Source: CAYGUK01 sp964352985
Lineage (GTDB): Bacteria > Pseudomonadota > Gammaproteobacteria > JAHCLG01
Direction: 5' to 3'
Assembly: GCA_964352985.1 (NCBI GenBank)
Contig: CAYGUK010000007.1
Span: 1 to 59,765, forward strand
Length of the DNA: 59,765 nt
The translations under genes and the position numbers were made by a program. Position 1 is the stretch's first letter. The number at the start of each line of letters is the position of its first letter. Under the pieces are notes generated by a model. It was not told the origin of the DNA. It did not search any database and worked only from the letters and a program-made list of their open reading frames with translations. Positions 1-7,654 of the stretch are shown here, one piece after another.

Positions 1-302
1 CATGAGAATTAAAATCACAATAAGGACATTTTTTAATACACCATGGTAGATGAATATAAAGACTTAATGGTGGTAACGCTTGCATTATTTTCCTAATCTC
101 AAATAAACCGTTGCCACTTTAGCATGGCTAAGATCCCGGCACCAGATTCATCACCTTTTACCTCACCTATTTATGTTATAGAAGAAAAAAGAAACTTCAT
201 CATTAAAATATGCACATGCTTAAACTCAAAAACTTCTCACCAATGCTAGCCATAGCAGGAAAAAAAGCGTTACTATGCAATCTCTATTTTGAAGGGGAAA
301 AC
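1..302. other. Left-edge region without a recognisable gene
   Basis: I see no convincing gene here. The in-frame extension of nudE upstream of 303 (from ATG 210) has no ribosome binding site and encodes sequence unlike the Nudix family. The region is AT-rich and probably carries the nudE promoter, but no -35/-10 pair stands out enough to call. Confidence 0.5.
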
Positions 303-824
303 ATGGGAATCAAGCCTGAGATTTTAAATTGCGAAACGATTGCCACATCGCGTCTATTTAAAATTGAGCAACTCAATTTACAATTCTCAAATGGTGAAAA
401 ACGCACTTACGAAAGATTAGCCGGTGGTAAAAGTCGTGGCGCAGTGATCATTTTACCCTTGCTTAGTGATGATACTTTTTTATTAATCCGAGAATATGCT
501 GCGGGAACCGATCGTTACGAACTCGGACTTCCTAAAGGCTTAGTCGAAAAAAATGAATCCATATTTGAAGCCGCAAATCGAGAATTAAAAGAAGAAATTC
601 ACTATGGCGCAAAAGAACTTCATGAAATTAAAACCTTTAGTGTTGCCCCGGGTTATATTAATGCTGAAACCCATTTAATTTTGGCAAAATCATTATTTGA
701 AGAATCACTTCCTGGTGATGAACCAGAAGAAATTGAAGTCATCCCGTGGAAATTAGATAATGTCGAAACTTTATTTCGACGAGATGATTTTACAGAGGCG
801 CGCAGTATCGCCGCAGTTTTATGA
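303..824 (+). CDS. nudE: ADP compounds hydrolase NudE (Nudix)
   Basis: Nudix hydrolase of the NudE type, expected to cleave ADP-ribose, Ap3A and NADH-like dinucleotides in the cytoplasm. The product is 173 residues; E. coli NudE is 186. The Nudix box starts at GLVEKNE and runs through AANRELKEEIHYGA. The R-E-x-x-E-E metal-binding core is present, but the glycine usual after EEx is His. I chose ATG 303 because GAAGGGGAA lies just upstream and homology begins there, not at ATG 210. The mdh start follows the stop by 26 bases, so the two are probably co-transcribed. Confidence 0.85.
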   Translation: MGIKPEILNCETIATSRLFKIEQLNLQFSNGEKRTYERLAGGKSRGAVIILPLLSDDTFLLIREYAAGTDRYELGLPKGLVEKNESIFEAANRELKEEIHYGAKELHEIKTFSVAPGYINAETHLILAKSLFEESLPGDEPEEIEVIPWKLDNVETLFRRDDFTEARSIAAVL

Positions 825-850
825 TTAATCTTAAACAGGAGTCAATATTT

Positions 851-1834
851 ATGAAACATGCAAAAGTATTAGTGACAGGTGCCGCTGGCCAAATTGGTTA
901 TGCTTTATTATTTCGAATCGCATCTGGCGCGATGCTTGGTCCTGATACAACTATCGATTTACAACTATTGGAACTACCCGTTGCTGAACAAGCATTAAAT
1001 GGTGTCGCAATGGAATTAGACGACTGTGCTTTTCCACTATTAAAAAATATCGTTTGTACTTCTGATCTCAACACAGCGTGCAAAGATATCAATATTGCAT
1101 TACTTGTTGGTTCCGTACCACGCAAAGCCGGTATGGAGCGTGCTGATTTACTTGAAATTAATGGTGGTATTTTCACCGATCAAGGTCGCGCGATCAATGA
1201 TAATGCAGCCAGTGATGTGCGCGTATTTGTCGTGGGAAATCCTTGTAATACTAACTGTCTTATTACCATGAATGCCGCAAAAGATATTCCTAATGATCGC
1301 TTCTTTGCCATGACCATGTTAGATGAAAATCGTGCTCGCACTCAGTTAGCGAAAAAAGCAGGTGTTGATATCAATGTTGTGAGTAACATGACAATTTGGG
1401 GAAATCACTCTGCAACACAATATCCTGATTTTTATAATGCTATGATCAATGGGGAATCTGCTGCAAAAGTCATTAGCGATGAAAATTGGTTGCAAAATGA
1501 ATTTATCCAAATTGTTCAACAACGTGGTGCTGCCATTATTAAAGCGCGTGGTGCATCATCTGCCGCATCTGCTGCTAATGCCGCTATTGATAGTATTCAT
1601 GCTCTTCACTTTGATACAAAAACAAATAACACTTATTCCATTGCATCTTGTTCAAAAGGTCAATATGGTGTCGATGAAGGATTAATATTCTCATTCCCAT
1701 CTCGCACTGAAAATGGCAAATTTAAAGTGATTGAAGGAATTGAACATAATGCCTTTGGCCAAGAAAAATTTAATGCAACGTTACAAGAATTACGTCAAGA
1801 ACGTGATACAGTTAAAGAATTAGGATTAATATAA
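851..1834 (+). CDS. mdh: Malate dehydrogenase (NAD-dependent, cytosolic-type)
   Basis: Interconverts malate and oxaloacetate in the TCA cycle. The product is 327 residues. The N-terminal Rossmann motif is VTGAAGQIG, the loop DENRARTQLA carries substrate-binding arginines, and the catalytic His is in WGNHSATQYPD near residue 186. The sequence belongs to the type-2 family (cytosolic-like MDH), as in several Legionellales, not to the shorter E. coli type. ATG 851 has AGGAG nine bases upstream; an upstream in-frame ATG at 821 overlaps the nudE stop and is less likely. A strong hairpin follows the stop. Confidence 0.93.
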   Translation: MKHAKVLVTGAAGQIGYALLFRIASGAMLGPDTTIDLQLLELPVAEQALNGVAMELDDCAFPLLKNIVCTSDLNTACKDINIALLVGSVPRKAGMERADLLEINGGIFTDQGRAINDNAASDVRVFVVGNPCNTNCLITMNAAKDIPNDRFFAMTMLDENRARTQLAKKAGVDINVVSNMTIWGNHSATQYPDFYNAMINGESAAKVISDENWLQNEFIQIVQQRGAAIIKARGASSAASAANAAIDSIHALHFDTKTNNTYSIASCSKGQYGVDEGLIFSFPSRTENGKFKVIEGIEHNAFGQEKFNATLQELRQERDTVKELGLI

Positions 1835-1849
1835 TTATATCTTAAAGTT

Positions 1850-1875
1850 GTTAGCTGGGCTTTTGCCCAGCTAAC
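1850..1875 (+). terminator. Hairpin after mdh
   Basis: Perfect inverted repeat GTTAGCTGGGC-TTTT-GCCCAGCTAAC, an 11-bp stem with a 4-base loop, 15 bases after the mdh stop. The T-tract after it is poor (ATTTC), so it may need Rho help or act mainly as a 3' end stabiliser. It may also serve the convergent gene at 1955. Confidence 0.7.
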
Positions 1876-1954
1876 ATTTCAAATATGGATTCTATACTCA
1901 TTTTTTTTTAGGAATTTAATAAATTATCTATTGCTAATAATGTAGTTTGGAATA

Positions 1955-2299
1955 TCATTCATCTTTTTCCTCTTTCTGTTGTCTAGATAATTCCTCATTA
2001 ACAAAACGATTCCAATCATCTAATGCTTGATTTGCAGCATTACGATTATCTTCAGCTAACTTTTGATATTTTTTCGCTTCTTCATTGTGTTCTTTCACAT
2101 ATTCAACGATACAATTGCGATAAACATCAATATTTTTTTTATATGTTTCGATAGCCTGACGATTAAAAGTTCGTGGTTTTTTAGGTTCCTTGCAGGTATG
2201 AGCTGGTACGTCAGAACTTTCGGTATCTTTTTTTGCCGCCAACAAGTTAAAAGGTAAAAAACACAATATTAAAGACAAGATCATTAACTTAATCTTCAT
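1955..2299 (-). CDS. Secreted/periplasmic hypothetical protein with charged helical body
   Basis: Small exported protein of 114 residues that I do not recognise by name. It has a clear signal peptide (basic MKIK, then a hydrophobic stretch ending LLA before AKKD), which suggests cleavage after residue 21 or 22. The mature part is strongly charged and helical, with two Cys (in HTCKEP and YRNCIVEY) that could form a disulfide. The C-terminus is Lys/Glu-rich. It is monocistronic and convergent with mdh. Similar Cys-containing helical periplasmic proteins exist in gammaproteobacteria, but I assign no function. Confidence 0.6.
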   Translation of the reverse strand: MKIKLMILSLILCFLPFNLLAAKKDTESSDVPAHTCKEPKKPRTFNRQAIETYKKNIDVYRNCIVEYVKEHNEEAKKYQKLAEDNRNAANQALDDWNRFVNEELSRQQKEEKDE

Positions 2300-2409
2300 C
2301 GCTCGCTACTCCCCAAGGAACATTTTCAATAATCTACCTTAAATTATAGACTAAGATCATATATGCGTAACCCTATGTTTATTCCGAAGAAAAATTTTTT
2401 CAGTGAAAT

Positions 2410-2439
2410 TTGTCACTTTTGTCGTTCCATTACTATACT
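2410..2439 (+). promoter_or_regulatory. Sigma-70-like promoter of the receiver operon
   Basis: TTGTCA at 2410-2415 and TATACT at 2434-2439 are separated by 18 bases; each matches five of six consensus positions. Transcription would start near 2446, about 20 bases before the ATG at 2467. A second TTTGTC lies in the spacer (TTTGTCA-CTTTTGTCG), which could be part of an operator. Confidence 0.55.
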
Positions 2440-2466
2440 GTACATAGGGATTTAAAGGACAGTTTA

Positions 2467-3042
2467 ATGAATAAAACATTAACGACGGGTGAAATTGCCA
2501 GCTTTTGTGGCGTCCACTATCGCACAGTTTTACGCTGGATCGAGGCAGGACAATTAAGCGCGTACAAACTTCCTGGTCGGGGTCATCATCGTATTGCTAT
2601 TGATGATTTTTTAACATTTTTGAAAAACAATAACATTCCCGTACCCGATGAATTTTCTGATGTTAAAAAAAGTATTTTGATTATTGAAGATGAACAAGCA
2701 ATGGCAAACGCGATAGCGCGTGTATTAAAAAATTCAAATTATAAATTAGTTATGGCAGATAATGGTTTTCGTGCAGGTGTGCTTTTAAGCAGTCTTCAAC
2801 CTGAACTCATTACTTTAGACATAAATATTCCAGGACTCGATGGAATGCAAGTTTTAGAATTTATTCGTGCGAGTAAAAATTTAGAAAATACAAAAGTTTT
2901 AGTCATTTCTGCATTAGAAATTTCTAAATTAGAAAAAACATTGATTTATGGTGCTGATGGCTATTTAACAAAACCTTTTGACAATGATGATTTACTAACA
3001 TCGGTATCAAAATTATTAGGTGAACCCTTTTTTAACTGTTAA
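2467..3042 (+). CDS. Response regulator with N-terminal excisionase/MerR-type HTH and C-terminal receiver
   Basis: DNA-binding response regulator of 191 residues with its domains in the reverse of the usual order. Residues 5-55 are a helix_turn_helix_17/excisionase-like domain (TTGEIASFCGVHYRTVLRWI, then GRGHHRIAIDDF). Residues 70-188 are a receiver with acidic pair IIEDE, phospho-Asp near 118 in TLDINIPGLDG, switch Ser in VISAL and Lys in YLTKPFD. ATG 2467 has AAAGGA upstream; the longer TTG start at 2410 overlaps the promoter. It is first of four receiver genes and the only one with a DNA-binding domain, so it is the likely transcriptional output of the array. No kinase is adjacent. Confidence 0.85.
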   Translation: MNKTLTTGEIASFCGVHYRTVLRWIEAGQLSAYKLPGRGHHRIAIDDFLTFLKNNNIPVPDEFSDVKKSILIIEDEQAMANAIARVLKNSNYKLVMADNGFRAGVLLSSLQPELITLDINIPGLDGMQVLEFIRASKNLENTKVLVISALEISKLEKTLIYGADGYLTKPFDNDDLLTSVSKLLGEPFFNC

Positions 3043-3065
3043 TAAAGAATAGGATTATTATAACG

Positions 3066-3806
3066 ATGGAAGAAAGAGCTTTATTAATTGTCGATGATGA
3101 AGATAATATCTTAACATCATTAAAACGTACTCTTCGTCAAGAAGATTATAAAGTTTTTACTGCTAATAATGGTTATGATGCATTAAGAATATTGGGTAAA
3201 GAAACAATTCAAGTCATTCTTTGTGATCAACGCATGCCAAATATGACGGGCTCTATTTTTCTTAGTCTTGTGAAAAAAATTTATCCTGATACTGTTCGAA
3301 TTATATTAAGCGGTTATACTGATTTTTCTGCTTTGGCTGATGCTGTAAATCATGGTGAAATTTCAAAGTTTATTACCAAACCTTGGGATGACCAAGAAAT
3401 AAAAGGTCACATTGACGATGCCTTTCGTAGACAAAACCAAATTATCGAATTTAATAAATTACCTACAACACAAGAAATCCAAGAAGCGATAATGATCACG
3501 GATACCAAAAATATCATTCAATCGATTAATCATAATTTTTGTAACATTACCCAATACGATCATACTGAAAGTCTTGGTATTCGCTTATTACTTATAGACA
3601 AACCAGATGATGAAGAAAAAGTATTAGAAGCAATTTTGAATACCGGTCAATGGACTGGCGCCATGGATATAAGATGTAAAAATGGTACCATTATTCAAAC
3701 TTGGTTATCAATAACAGCCATTCCAGATCAAAAAGGTGTGCCACAAGAATATATTCATGCCTTTCATGATATTCAACAAGAAAAGAGGCTATACGCAAGT
3801 AATTAG
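3066..3806 (+). CDS. Receiver-PAS response regulator
   Basis: A 246-residue two-domain protein. The N-terminal receiver (residues 1-120) is intact: acidic pair VDDED, phospho-Asp near 54 in LCDQRMPNMTG, LSGYTD switch and Lys near 105 in FITKPWD. It resembles receivers of the RpfG/HupR group. The C-terminal half (about 130-245) looks like a PAS domain (AIMITDTKNIIQSINHNF) ending in a PAC-like segment. There is no catalytic or DNA-binding output, so it may act by protein contact or as a phosphate sink. It lies 23 bases after the HTH-REC gene and 8 bases before the next. Confidence 0.8.
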   Translation: MEERALLIVDDEDNILTSLKRTLRQEDYKVFTANNGYDALRILGKETIQVILCDQRMPNMTGSIFLSLVKKIYPDTVRIILSGYTDFSALADAVNHGEISKFITKPWDDQEIKGHIDDAFRRQNQIIEFNKLPTTQEIQEAIMITDTKNIIQSINHNFCNITQYDHTESLGIRLLLIDKPDDEEKVLEAILNTGQWTGAMDIRCKNGTIIQTWLSITAIPDQKGVPQEYIHAFHDIQQEKRLYASN

Positions 3807-3814
3807 AGGGGAAA

Positions 3815-4942
3815 ATGAAAAACATCAAAAACAAAATACTATTAATCACTGATGATGAATTGACCCAAATCTCAATTGAACGCTTCATGCAGAAAAAACA
3901 AATACCCTTAGTGATTTGCCATAATTGGTTGGATGTTATTTCAACAATCATGAATGATACTATTTCTACATTAATTTGTTCACACCGAATTAATCACCAA
4001 CCGACCACAGAATACACAGTTTTTATAAAAAAGCTCTTTCCAGCAATTAAAGTAATTTTTTATTATGATCCAGACGATGCATTAATTGCCAATGAAATAA
4101 AATATTGCCAAGAAATTGATGAAAAAATTACAAGCCCGCTAAATATTAACGAACTTTTAGCCTCACTAAATAGTAAAACCGAAAAAACTTATCAACTACT
4201 CAATAACGAAGCAGTCATTGTTACAAACTTACAACATCATATTATTTGTAAAAACGGGAATTATGCCAATCACTATAAAAATAAGTCTTTCCCTTCAGAA
4301 GAACAACAAAAAAGTATTATAACTATTTTGCAAAATAAAAATTCTTACGATAACAATATTATTCTCTCTGAAAATCAAGCAACAGCTTGGTTAAGTGCCA
4401 GTGTTTTATTTGATGAGAAAAAAAACATTAATGCCTATATTTTTTATTTACAAGATATTAAAGAACCAATGCAAAATGAAAATATCATTTTTCAATCTGA
4501 GCATGACCCATTAACAGGCCTTGGCAATCAATATTATTTACAAACACAAGTAAATCTTTTAATCGAAGAAGCTGAAATGCAATCGATGCAATTCACATTA
4601 ATAATCGTTGAATATCAATATCAACAAGACAATATGAGTGACGCAATCATTCGTGAGCTCTCTGATATACTTCGTCCCTTAAATGATGAAGGTTTAATTA
4701 TTGCTAGAACAAGTGAACATCAATTCAGTATTATCATGCCTGATATCGCAGGAAATACGGTTAAAAAAGAAATCGAAAATATTATCCATGACATTTTTCC
4801 AGTTAAGATAAATATCGATGGTGAAGAAATAATATTGCAATATGCCTATGGCATGAGTTTTTTCCCAATGGATGGCAACACTTACCAGCAACTACGTCAA
4901 TTAGCCAACAAGGATTGTTTAGGAGAAGATAATGTTAGATAA
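3815..4942 (+). CDS. Pseudo-receiver - PAS-like - degenerate GGDEF protein
   Basis: A 375-residue protein in which every recognisable signalling domain seems to have lost its chemistry. The N-terminal receiver keeps ITDDE but has Ser where the phospho-Asp should be (LICSHRINHQ), and the conserved Lys-Pro is replaced by TSPL. A PAS-like middle follows. The C-terminal part starts with HDPLTGLGNQ, a classic GGDEF-domain opening, but the GGDEF signature is replaced by SEHQF, so it should not make cyclic di-GMP. It could still bind a nucleotide or partner. RBS GAGGGG is just upstream, and the gene overlaps the next by 11 bases. Confidence 0.75.
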   Translation: MKNIKNKILLITDDELTQISIERFMQKKQIPLVICHNWLDVISTIMNDTISTLICSHRINHQPTTEYTVFIKKLFPAIKVIFYYDPDDALIANEIKYCQEIDEKITSPLNINELLASLNSKTEKTYQLLNNEAVIVTNLQHHIICKNGNYANHYKNKSFPSEEQQKSIITILQNKNSYDNNIILSENQATAWLSASVLFDEKKNINAYIFYLQDIKEPMQNENIIFQSEHDPLTGLGNQYYLQTQVNLLIEEAEMQSMQFTLIIVEYQYQQDNMSDAIIRELSDILRPLNDEGLIIARTSEHQFSIIMPDIAGNTVKKEIENIIHDIFPVKINIDGEEIILQYAYGMSFFPMDGNTYQQLRQLANKDCLGEDNVR

Positions 4943-5663
4943 AAACATTTTGTGTGTAGATGATGAAAAAAATATATTAACTTCTATACAACGCAGTTTG
5001 CGTGGCAATAAATATCATTTAACCACTCGATCAAGTGCAAAAGAAGCACTAGACTACTTAGATGACTCATCAGTGCAAGTCATCATCACAGACTATTTAA
5101 TGCCAGAGATGAATGGCCTTGAATTTATTCAGCACGTCAGAAAAAAATATCCGGAAATATTAACGATTATGCTCTCAGGTCATGCGACAATTAATCAAAT
5201 GATGCGTTATTTAAACAATGGCGATATTTATCGTTTTTTGATTAAACCCTGGGATGCGAATGAATTAAACAATGTTGTGAATGACGCATTTGAACATTTT
5301 GAACATTTGCTCCACCATCCTGAGGAAAAACATTGTAAAACTCAAATAGAATTAACTGAAGAATTAGGCCAAAACTTTTGCGATGCGTATATCTATCAAA
5401 ATTTACCTTGCGCTATTTTTGTTTGTAATAAAACAGGCAATTTACTCTCTTATAATACCAAAGCAAAAGACTTCATTCCTGATTTAAAATTTAATGAAAT
5501 TTTATTCCCAAAACTAACAGACAATATTAGAAAACATGTTGCAAAAGCGATAACCTCAACATTTCATGATGATAGTTTTGATTGCCAATGGAAAAACAAA
5601 AAAATTCATGTCGCAATCAAATACATTATGGAAAACGATTTTCTAATTATTCTAATTACTTAG
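4932..5663 (+). CDS. Receiver-PAS-like response regulator
   Basis: A 243-residue protein closely related to the REC-PAS protein at 3066. The receiver has VDDEK, phospho-Asp near 54 in ITDYLMPEMNG, the LSGHAT switch and Lys near 105 in FLIKPWD. The C-terminal 110 residues look like a weak PAS fold (LPCAIFVCNKTGNLLSYNTKA) and contain no output motif. AGGAG precedes the ATG, which lies inside the end of the upstream gene, so translational coupling is likely. It is the last gene of the array. Confidence 0.8.
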   Translation: MLDKNILCVDDEKNILTSIQRSLRGNKYHLTTRSSAKEALDYLDDSSVQVIITDYLMPEMNGLEFIQHVRKKYPEILTIMLSGHATINQMMRYLNNGDIYRFLIKPWDANELNNVVNDAFEHFEHLLHHPEEKHCKTQIELTEELGQNFCDAYIYQNLPCAIFVCNKTGNLLSYNTKAKDFIPDLKFNEILFPKLTDNIRKHVAKAITSTFHDDSFDCQWKNKKIHVAIKYIMENDFLIILIT

Positions 5664-5884
5664 TTACGTTTGTAAAAGGAGTAAGATGTTGAATGCTAAG
5701 TTATTATATTTGCTAACATATTTCTACTTACCTCTATAAATTAAAGTACAAATTGTGTATAATCATTCCTCGAATGAAACTGATTGGACTCATTACCACA
5801 CCAATTCTCATTTTCTTAGAATTCAGGTATAGTTAGCGTCCCTTAAAATTAACTATTTACATCAATATTGAGGTATATCCTACG
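5664..5884. promoter_or_regulatory. Intergenic region with a -10 element for the dsbA2-like gene
   Basis: No gene is visible in these 221 bases. TATAAT occurs at 5758-5763, preceded by GTG, without a clear -35 at the right distance. The leader to the start codon is about 115 bases and includes GAGGTAT just before ATG 5885. Confidence 0.35.
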
Positions 5885-6811
5885 ATGAAAATTAAAACCA
5901 CCCTAAAACTCCTAATAACAGGCATTACATTTGCTAGCGCAAGTGCATTGGCTGCTACTACACTCAATACTTTACCACAAAAATTTTCTTATAGTGTTGG
6001 TTCTATCATGGCTAAAAATGTTATGAGTCAGCAAGCTGACATTGATAAAAATGCGCTTGTTGCAGGTTTTACTGATACTGTTCAAGGCAATAAATTAGCC
6101 TTAAGCGACCAAGAAATGCGTGACAGCATTAAAACTTATATGACAGAAGAACAACAAAAGCAAAATGATGCTGCTGTTAAAAAAATTGAACAACATCGCC
6201 AAGCACTAACAAGCGATAACAATAGTCCAATTATGGGCAACCCAAAAGGTAGCGTAACGTTAGTCGAATTTTTTGATTATCAATGTGTTCACTGCCGCCA
6301 CATGGCACCGATTGTTGAAAAACTTGTTACGCTAGACAAAGATTTACGTGTCGTATTAAAACCTTTCCCCATTTTTGGTGAACAGTCCGTTTACGCAACT
6401 AAAGTAGCTTTAGCTGCTGCGAAACAAGGCAAATACACTGAAGTTCATAATGCCCTATTAACTTCAAAGAAGAATTTATCTCAAGAAGAAGTGTTAGCAA
6501 TAGCTAAAAAAGCTGGGGTTAACATGGCTCAACTTAAAAAAGATATGAATTCTAAAGATATTCAAAACAATATCAAAGACGATTATAATCTTGCTAAAAA
6601 TTTAGGTATAAACTTTACACCTGCTTTTATTGTAATGCCAACTAAAGCAATTGACAATGTTAAAAGCATTTATCTTCCAGGTGCAATTGATATCAAAACC
6701 CTAGCACAAAAAATAGAACAGGTTCAAAATAAAATACCTTCTCAAGAAAATTTCAAATTCAATGATAAAGACTTAACAGTCACCTTCCCTAAAGATTGGC
6801 AAGGTATTTAA
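5885..6811 (+). CDS. DsbA2/Com1-like periplasmic thiol-disulfide oxidoreductase with FKBP-type N-terminal region
   Basis: Exported 308-residue thioredoxin-fold protein. Residues 1-23 are a signal peptide ending SALA. Residues 33-90 resemble the N-terminal dimerisation region of FKBP-type PPIases (FSYSVGSIMAKNVM). The thioredoxin/DsbA domain starts near 116, with catalytic C134-V-H-C137 and the cis-Pro loop in FTPAF. This architecture matches Legionella DsbA2 and Coxiella Com1, dimeric enzymes that combine oxidase and isomerase roles. In Legionella, DsbA2 is needed for Dot/Icm assembly; that role here is inference. A strong terminator follows. Confidence 0.85.
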   Translation: MKIKTTLKLLITGITFASASALAATTLNTLPQKFSYSVGSIMAKNVMSQQADIDKNALVAGFTDTVQGNKLALSDQEMRDSIKTYMTEEQQKQNDAAVKKIEQHRQALTSDNNSPIMGNPKGSVTLVEFFDYQCVHCRHMAPIVEKLVTLDKDLRVVLKPFPIFGEQSVYATKVALAAAKQGKYTEVHNALLTSKKNLSQEEVLAIAKKAGVNMAQLKKDMNSKDIQNNIKDDYNLAKNLGINFTPAFIVMPTKAIDNVKSIYLPGAIDIKTLAQKIEQVQNKIPSQENFKFNDKDLTVTFPKDWQGI

Positions 6812-6824
6812 GTTTTTGCTATCG

Positions 6825-6857
6825 ACTAGCGCATCATCTGATGCGCTAGTTTTTTTC
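6825..6857 (+). terminator. Rho-independent terminator after the dsbA2-like gene
   Basis: Perfect 12-bp stem ACTAGCGCATCA / TGATGCGCTAGT with a 2-base spacer, followed directly by a run of T. It lies 13 bases after the stop codon. Confidence 0.92.
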
Positions 6858-6991
6858 CGCCTTTTTCTAACCTGTCGTCAAACTTATAATTCCGAACAAC
6901 AATAAATTGTCCTGATTTAGAGATATCGAATTCAGTTCACTTACCTTAGAATGCCAGGTATATAATAACATTACAATATGAACTCTTAATT

Positions 6992-7618
6992 ATGTTTACA
7001 TCAGGTCTATCAAAAATTTTCCCCTTACCTCAATGCTTTACTCGTTTTCTAGCACTTGCTGAAACCAGTGCCGCTACTTCTTTTGCTCTCATGAGATTAC
7101 ATGAAGAGAATATTCCAGAAGGTGTGAGCGCATTAGCTTGGTCTGCAATATCAGTATATTGTTTAATCAAAATGTTTAGAGAACCTGAAAATATCCAAGC
7201 TTCTGCAATAAATAAAATGAGAACTGAGTTAGCCAATATGCAGGATATCGATTTAGAATATGTTTCTGAATATCCTTCTTCGCCGAGTGATTTAGATGAT
7301 CAACAAATACTACAACTCGCTGAGAAACATGATCGATACAAGTTTAGATATAAATTAATGTTACATTGGCAACGTGAAACCGATGGTATTACAGAAACGG
7401 ATCATGAGCAAGAAATTCAAAGTGTTGAGTCAAAAGCTTTGTTTAGAAAATTCAGTGAATTACGTGATTTATGGCGTTCATATTTAACCGCCAACCCACA
7501 ACCAGGATTAAACATCGACAGTATTTTCGATGATGAATTTGGCCAACATCAAGTTTTTACTGATCTTCGAGCAAGCTATGAAAGCAGGATGAATGGTATA
7601 TTATTTATTCATCCATAA
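6992..7618 (+). CDS. Hypothetical protein, unrecognised, 208 residues
   Basis: I do not recognise this protein. The N-terminal 65 residues are fairly hydrophobic, with possible short membrane helices (TRFLALAETSAATSFALM and GVSALAWSAISVYCLIKMF). The remainder is acidic and helical, rich in Glu, Asp, Arg and Gln. It stands alone between the dsbA2 terminator and the convergent lysR gene. A two-helix N-terminus plus a soluble acidic C-terminal part is common among secreted effectors of intracellular bacteria, but nothing here proves secretion. The ATG at 6992 has no strong ribosome binding site. Confidence 0.5.
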   Translation: MFTSGLSKIFPLPQCFTRFLALAETSAATSFALMRLHEENIPEGVSALAWSAISVYCLIKMFREPENIQASAINKMRTELANMQDIDLEYVSEYPSSPSDLDDQQILQLAEKHDRYKFRYKLMLHWQRETDGITETDHEQEIQSVESKALFRKFSELRDLWRSYLTANPQPGLNIDSIFDDEFGQHQVFTDLRASYESRMNGILFIHP

Positions 7619-7654
7619 CAGATTTCTTGTTAAGTAGCCAGACTAAATAATAAA

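Noticed and set aside
821..850. ATG at 821 as the mdh start
   Set aside because: It gives ten extra residues not seen in the family; AGGAG serves ATG 851.
2410..2466. Longer N-terminus for the HTH-REC protein from TTG 2410
   Set aside because: It overlaps the promoter and adds residues unlike the HTH domain, while ATG 2467 has a good ribosome binding site.
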